64,000 nucleotides of DNA from Azolla caroliniana (taxonomy: Eukaryota; Polypodiophyta). Below, in pieces: positions 62,349 to 64,000 of this stretch; positions within the stretch are counted from its first letter, which is position 1, and each line of letters opens with the position of its first letter. The translations under genes and the position numbers were made by a program. The DNA lies in assembly GCA_043228905.1 (NCBI GenBank), contig JBHGNT010000008.1, forward strand, positions 15,438,001 through 15,502,000, written 5' to 3'. The notes under the pieces are model-generated. The model was given only the letters and a program-made list of their open reading frames with translations. It had not been told where the DNA came from and made no database searches.

Positions 62349-64000
62349 TCCTGACAACGTCCCGAGCTGGTAAGACCCATTGTACTCCTTTGTGATCCAG
62401 AATGGTCCGGTCCACCGAAATCGCAATTTCCCTGGCATGCTCCCCATCCTTGTCTGGAATAGTAATACAGGTTTCCCGACCTCGAATTCCTTTTCGTTAC
62501 CGCGCCGGTGTCGGTCTACAAAGGCTTTCCTCCTCCTTTGCTCTAGTTCTAGCTGTAGCAGGCTGGCTATTCGATTTTCTTCCAGTTCTAACAGCATCTT
62601 CAGTCGGATTCGTTCGGATTCCTTCTCGCTTAACCGCTCCTTAACCTGTATTCTTAAGCTAGGAATTTGGAATTCTACTGGCATGACTGCTTCCAAGCCG
62701 AATGCCAGTCGGAACGGGGTCGTCCGGATGCTAGTCTTGTACGCCGTTCGGTACGCCCACAGCGCGCTCTGCAACTTCGTGTCCCAGTCGGTCCGGTTCT
62801 CATTGACGATTTTTCTAAGGATGTTCTGTAGCGTTTTATTCGTTGATTCCGCTAATCCGTTGGCTTGAGGGTAGTAGGGAGTGCTTCGTTTGTGTACTAC
62901 CGCATAGAATGAGGTCAAACTTTCCACCACCTGCCCGAGAAAATGTCCTCCCTGGTCACTGATCAGCTCAATCGGGCATCCGTACCGACACCATATGCAT
63001 TCATATAAAAATTTGGCCGTGGACGCCACCGTGTTGTCCCGTAGTGCCTTTGCTTCTACCCATTTGGTGCAGTAGTCGGTAGCCACTATTATATACCAAT
63101 TTCCGGTCCGCATTGCCGGTGGCTTAAAGGGGCCGACAAAGTCCAAGCCCCACTTTTGGAATGGTTCTAATGGCAAGACCGGGTGATGTGGCATCCGGGC
63201 CTGCTCCGTGGGTTGGCCCAGTCGTTGACACAGGTCGCATTCCCTGCTATACTTAACGGCATCTCTCATGGTAGTCGGCCACCATAGTCCGCTCTGCCAT
63301 ATCTTCCGGGCTGTTGTTTCGCCGGCATAATGCCCGCCTGCAATTCCACAGTGGGCTTCTCTCAGGATCAGATCCTTTTCATCGCTCCGCACTGCTCGCC
63401 TCCATACGCCATCTGCCCCCTTGTGATAGAGGGTGTCTCCTACCAAGCAGAAATGTCTGCTCCGTACTGCCATCCTCTTCCGTTCGTCTCGGTCCAGGTT
63501 TTCCGGGGGAACTCCGGTGCTCAGGAACTGATGCATTTCGGTTAACCATTTGTCTTCGTCCGCTATTGTGGTCTCCGTTGCCGGTGTCGTCGTGACCTTA
63601 AACAGCTCGGCGTCGGGAAATTCGTCCTGTACGCCGTCCCCTGCTTCTCCGGATTCTAGCCTGCTCAGGTAGTCTGCTACCGCATGCTGCACCCCGGGTC
63701 GGTGGAAAATGTCGAATTCGAATTCCTGTAATAGCAGCGTCCATCGTGCGAGTTTTCCTGTCAGGGCTGCCTTTGAGACCAGGTAGAGTAGTGCCGAGTG
63801 GTCAACGTGGAAGGAGAACTTTCGTCCGAGCAGATAGTGCCTGTACTTGGTGACACTGTACACCATTCCTAATGCCTCTCGTTCCGTTGTAGAGTAGTTT
63901 CGTTCGGCTTTCGAGAGTTTCCTGCTTGCGTAATACACCGGCCGATACCATTTCGGTTCTGTGAGTTGCATCAAAACGCTGCCGATTGCTACGTCCGACG
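62349..64000 (-). CDS. Ty3/gypsy Pol, RNase H and integrase part (continues past window edge)
   Basis: The minus-strand frame, open from the right edge, carries RNase H (YYASRKLSKAERNYST, FHVDHSALLYL), a linker, the integrase H2C2 zinc finger (AHCGIAGGHYA...CDLCQR), the catalytic core (WGLDFVGPF, ISDQGGHFLG, PQANGLAESTNK with D, D and E present) and the C-terminal domain (KFEVGKPV/GPFWIT type, SYQLGTLSGE). No stop interrupts it before the copia target site. Absence of a chromodomain after integrase separates it from the chromovirus in this window. The fragment at 955-1521 is the same family. Confidence 0.92.

Larger units (their letters stand above)
52933..64000 (-). mobile_element. Ty3/gypsy element (non-chromovirus) with envelope-position ORF, interrupted by a copia
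   Basis: On the minus strand, from the right window edge leftwards: RNase H and integrase (64000-62349), a nested copia (62343-56944), the last 62 codons of pol (56943-56758), an A-rich tract, a long coiled-coil ORF (56385-53278) and the 3' LTR. Gag, protease, RT and the 5' LTR lie outside. Integrase type and the extra ORF after pol fit the Tat/Athila-like branch; that lineage call is an inference. Confidence 0.85.

Overview
The window looks like nuclear DNA of a seed plant, most likely an angiosperm. It carries two plant genes with GT-AG introns (a leucine-rich-repeat receptor kinase and a WD40 ribosome-biogenesis protein of the WDR75 type) set among plant-type LTR retrotransposons, a LINE, a SINE and MITE-like repeats. 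I cannot name the species.

Layout. 1-3735: mosaic of LTR-element remnants (3' end of a Ty1/copia element, a piece of a non-chromovirus Ty3/gypsy pol, and the 3' end of a chromovirus with its LTR). 3736-8940: AT-rich, no recognisable gene, only decayed duplicated repeats. 8950-9850: microsatellite-rich region before the receptor kinase gene (10223-13159, two exons). 13160-21868: gene-poor, with a copia LTR relic and a decayed copia element. 21869-32148: WDR75-like gene on the minus strand, resolved here into 16 phase-consistent exons (835 codons). 32302-35127: MITE-like element, decayed LINE and a SINE-like element. 35896-41591: nearly complete chromovirus with 411-bp LTRs. 41646-45784: coiled-coil ORF and a broken multi-exon gene with a ParB-like domain followed by an amino-methyltransferase domain. 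46586-51974: degenerate copia element with a perfect 5-bp target duplication. 52310-64000: three nested minus-strand elements: a copia remnant split by a Ty3/gypsy element, itself split by an intact copia element with apparently identical LTRs.

Most notable points. (1) The ParB-like plus DNA N4/N6 amino-methyltransferase pseudogene with spliceosomal introns at 42917-45784. (2) The chromovirus at 35896-41591 has no tRNA-type primer site; the bases just after its 5' LTR are perfectly complementary over 12 nt to the predicted 5' end of its own transcript, as in Tf1/sushi self-priming, and its LTRs carry two long perfect heat-shock-element arrays. (3) The Ty3/gypsy element in the nest carries, in the envelope position after pol, a ~956-1035 residue coiled-coil ORF with its own TATA box and a well-placed first ATG. 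All assignments come from reading the sequence; no database search was run.
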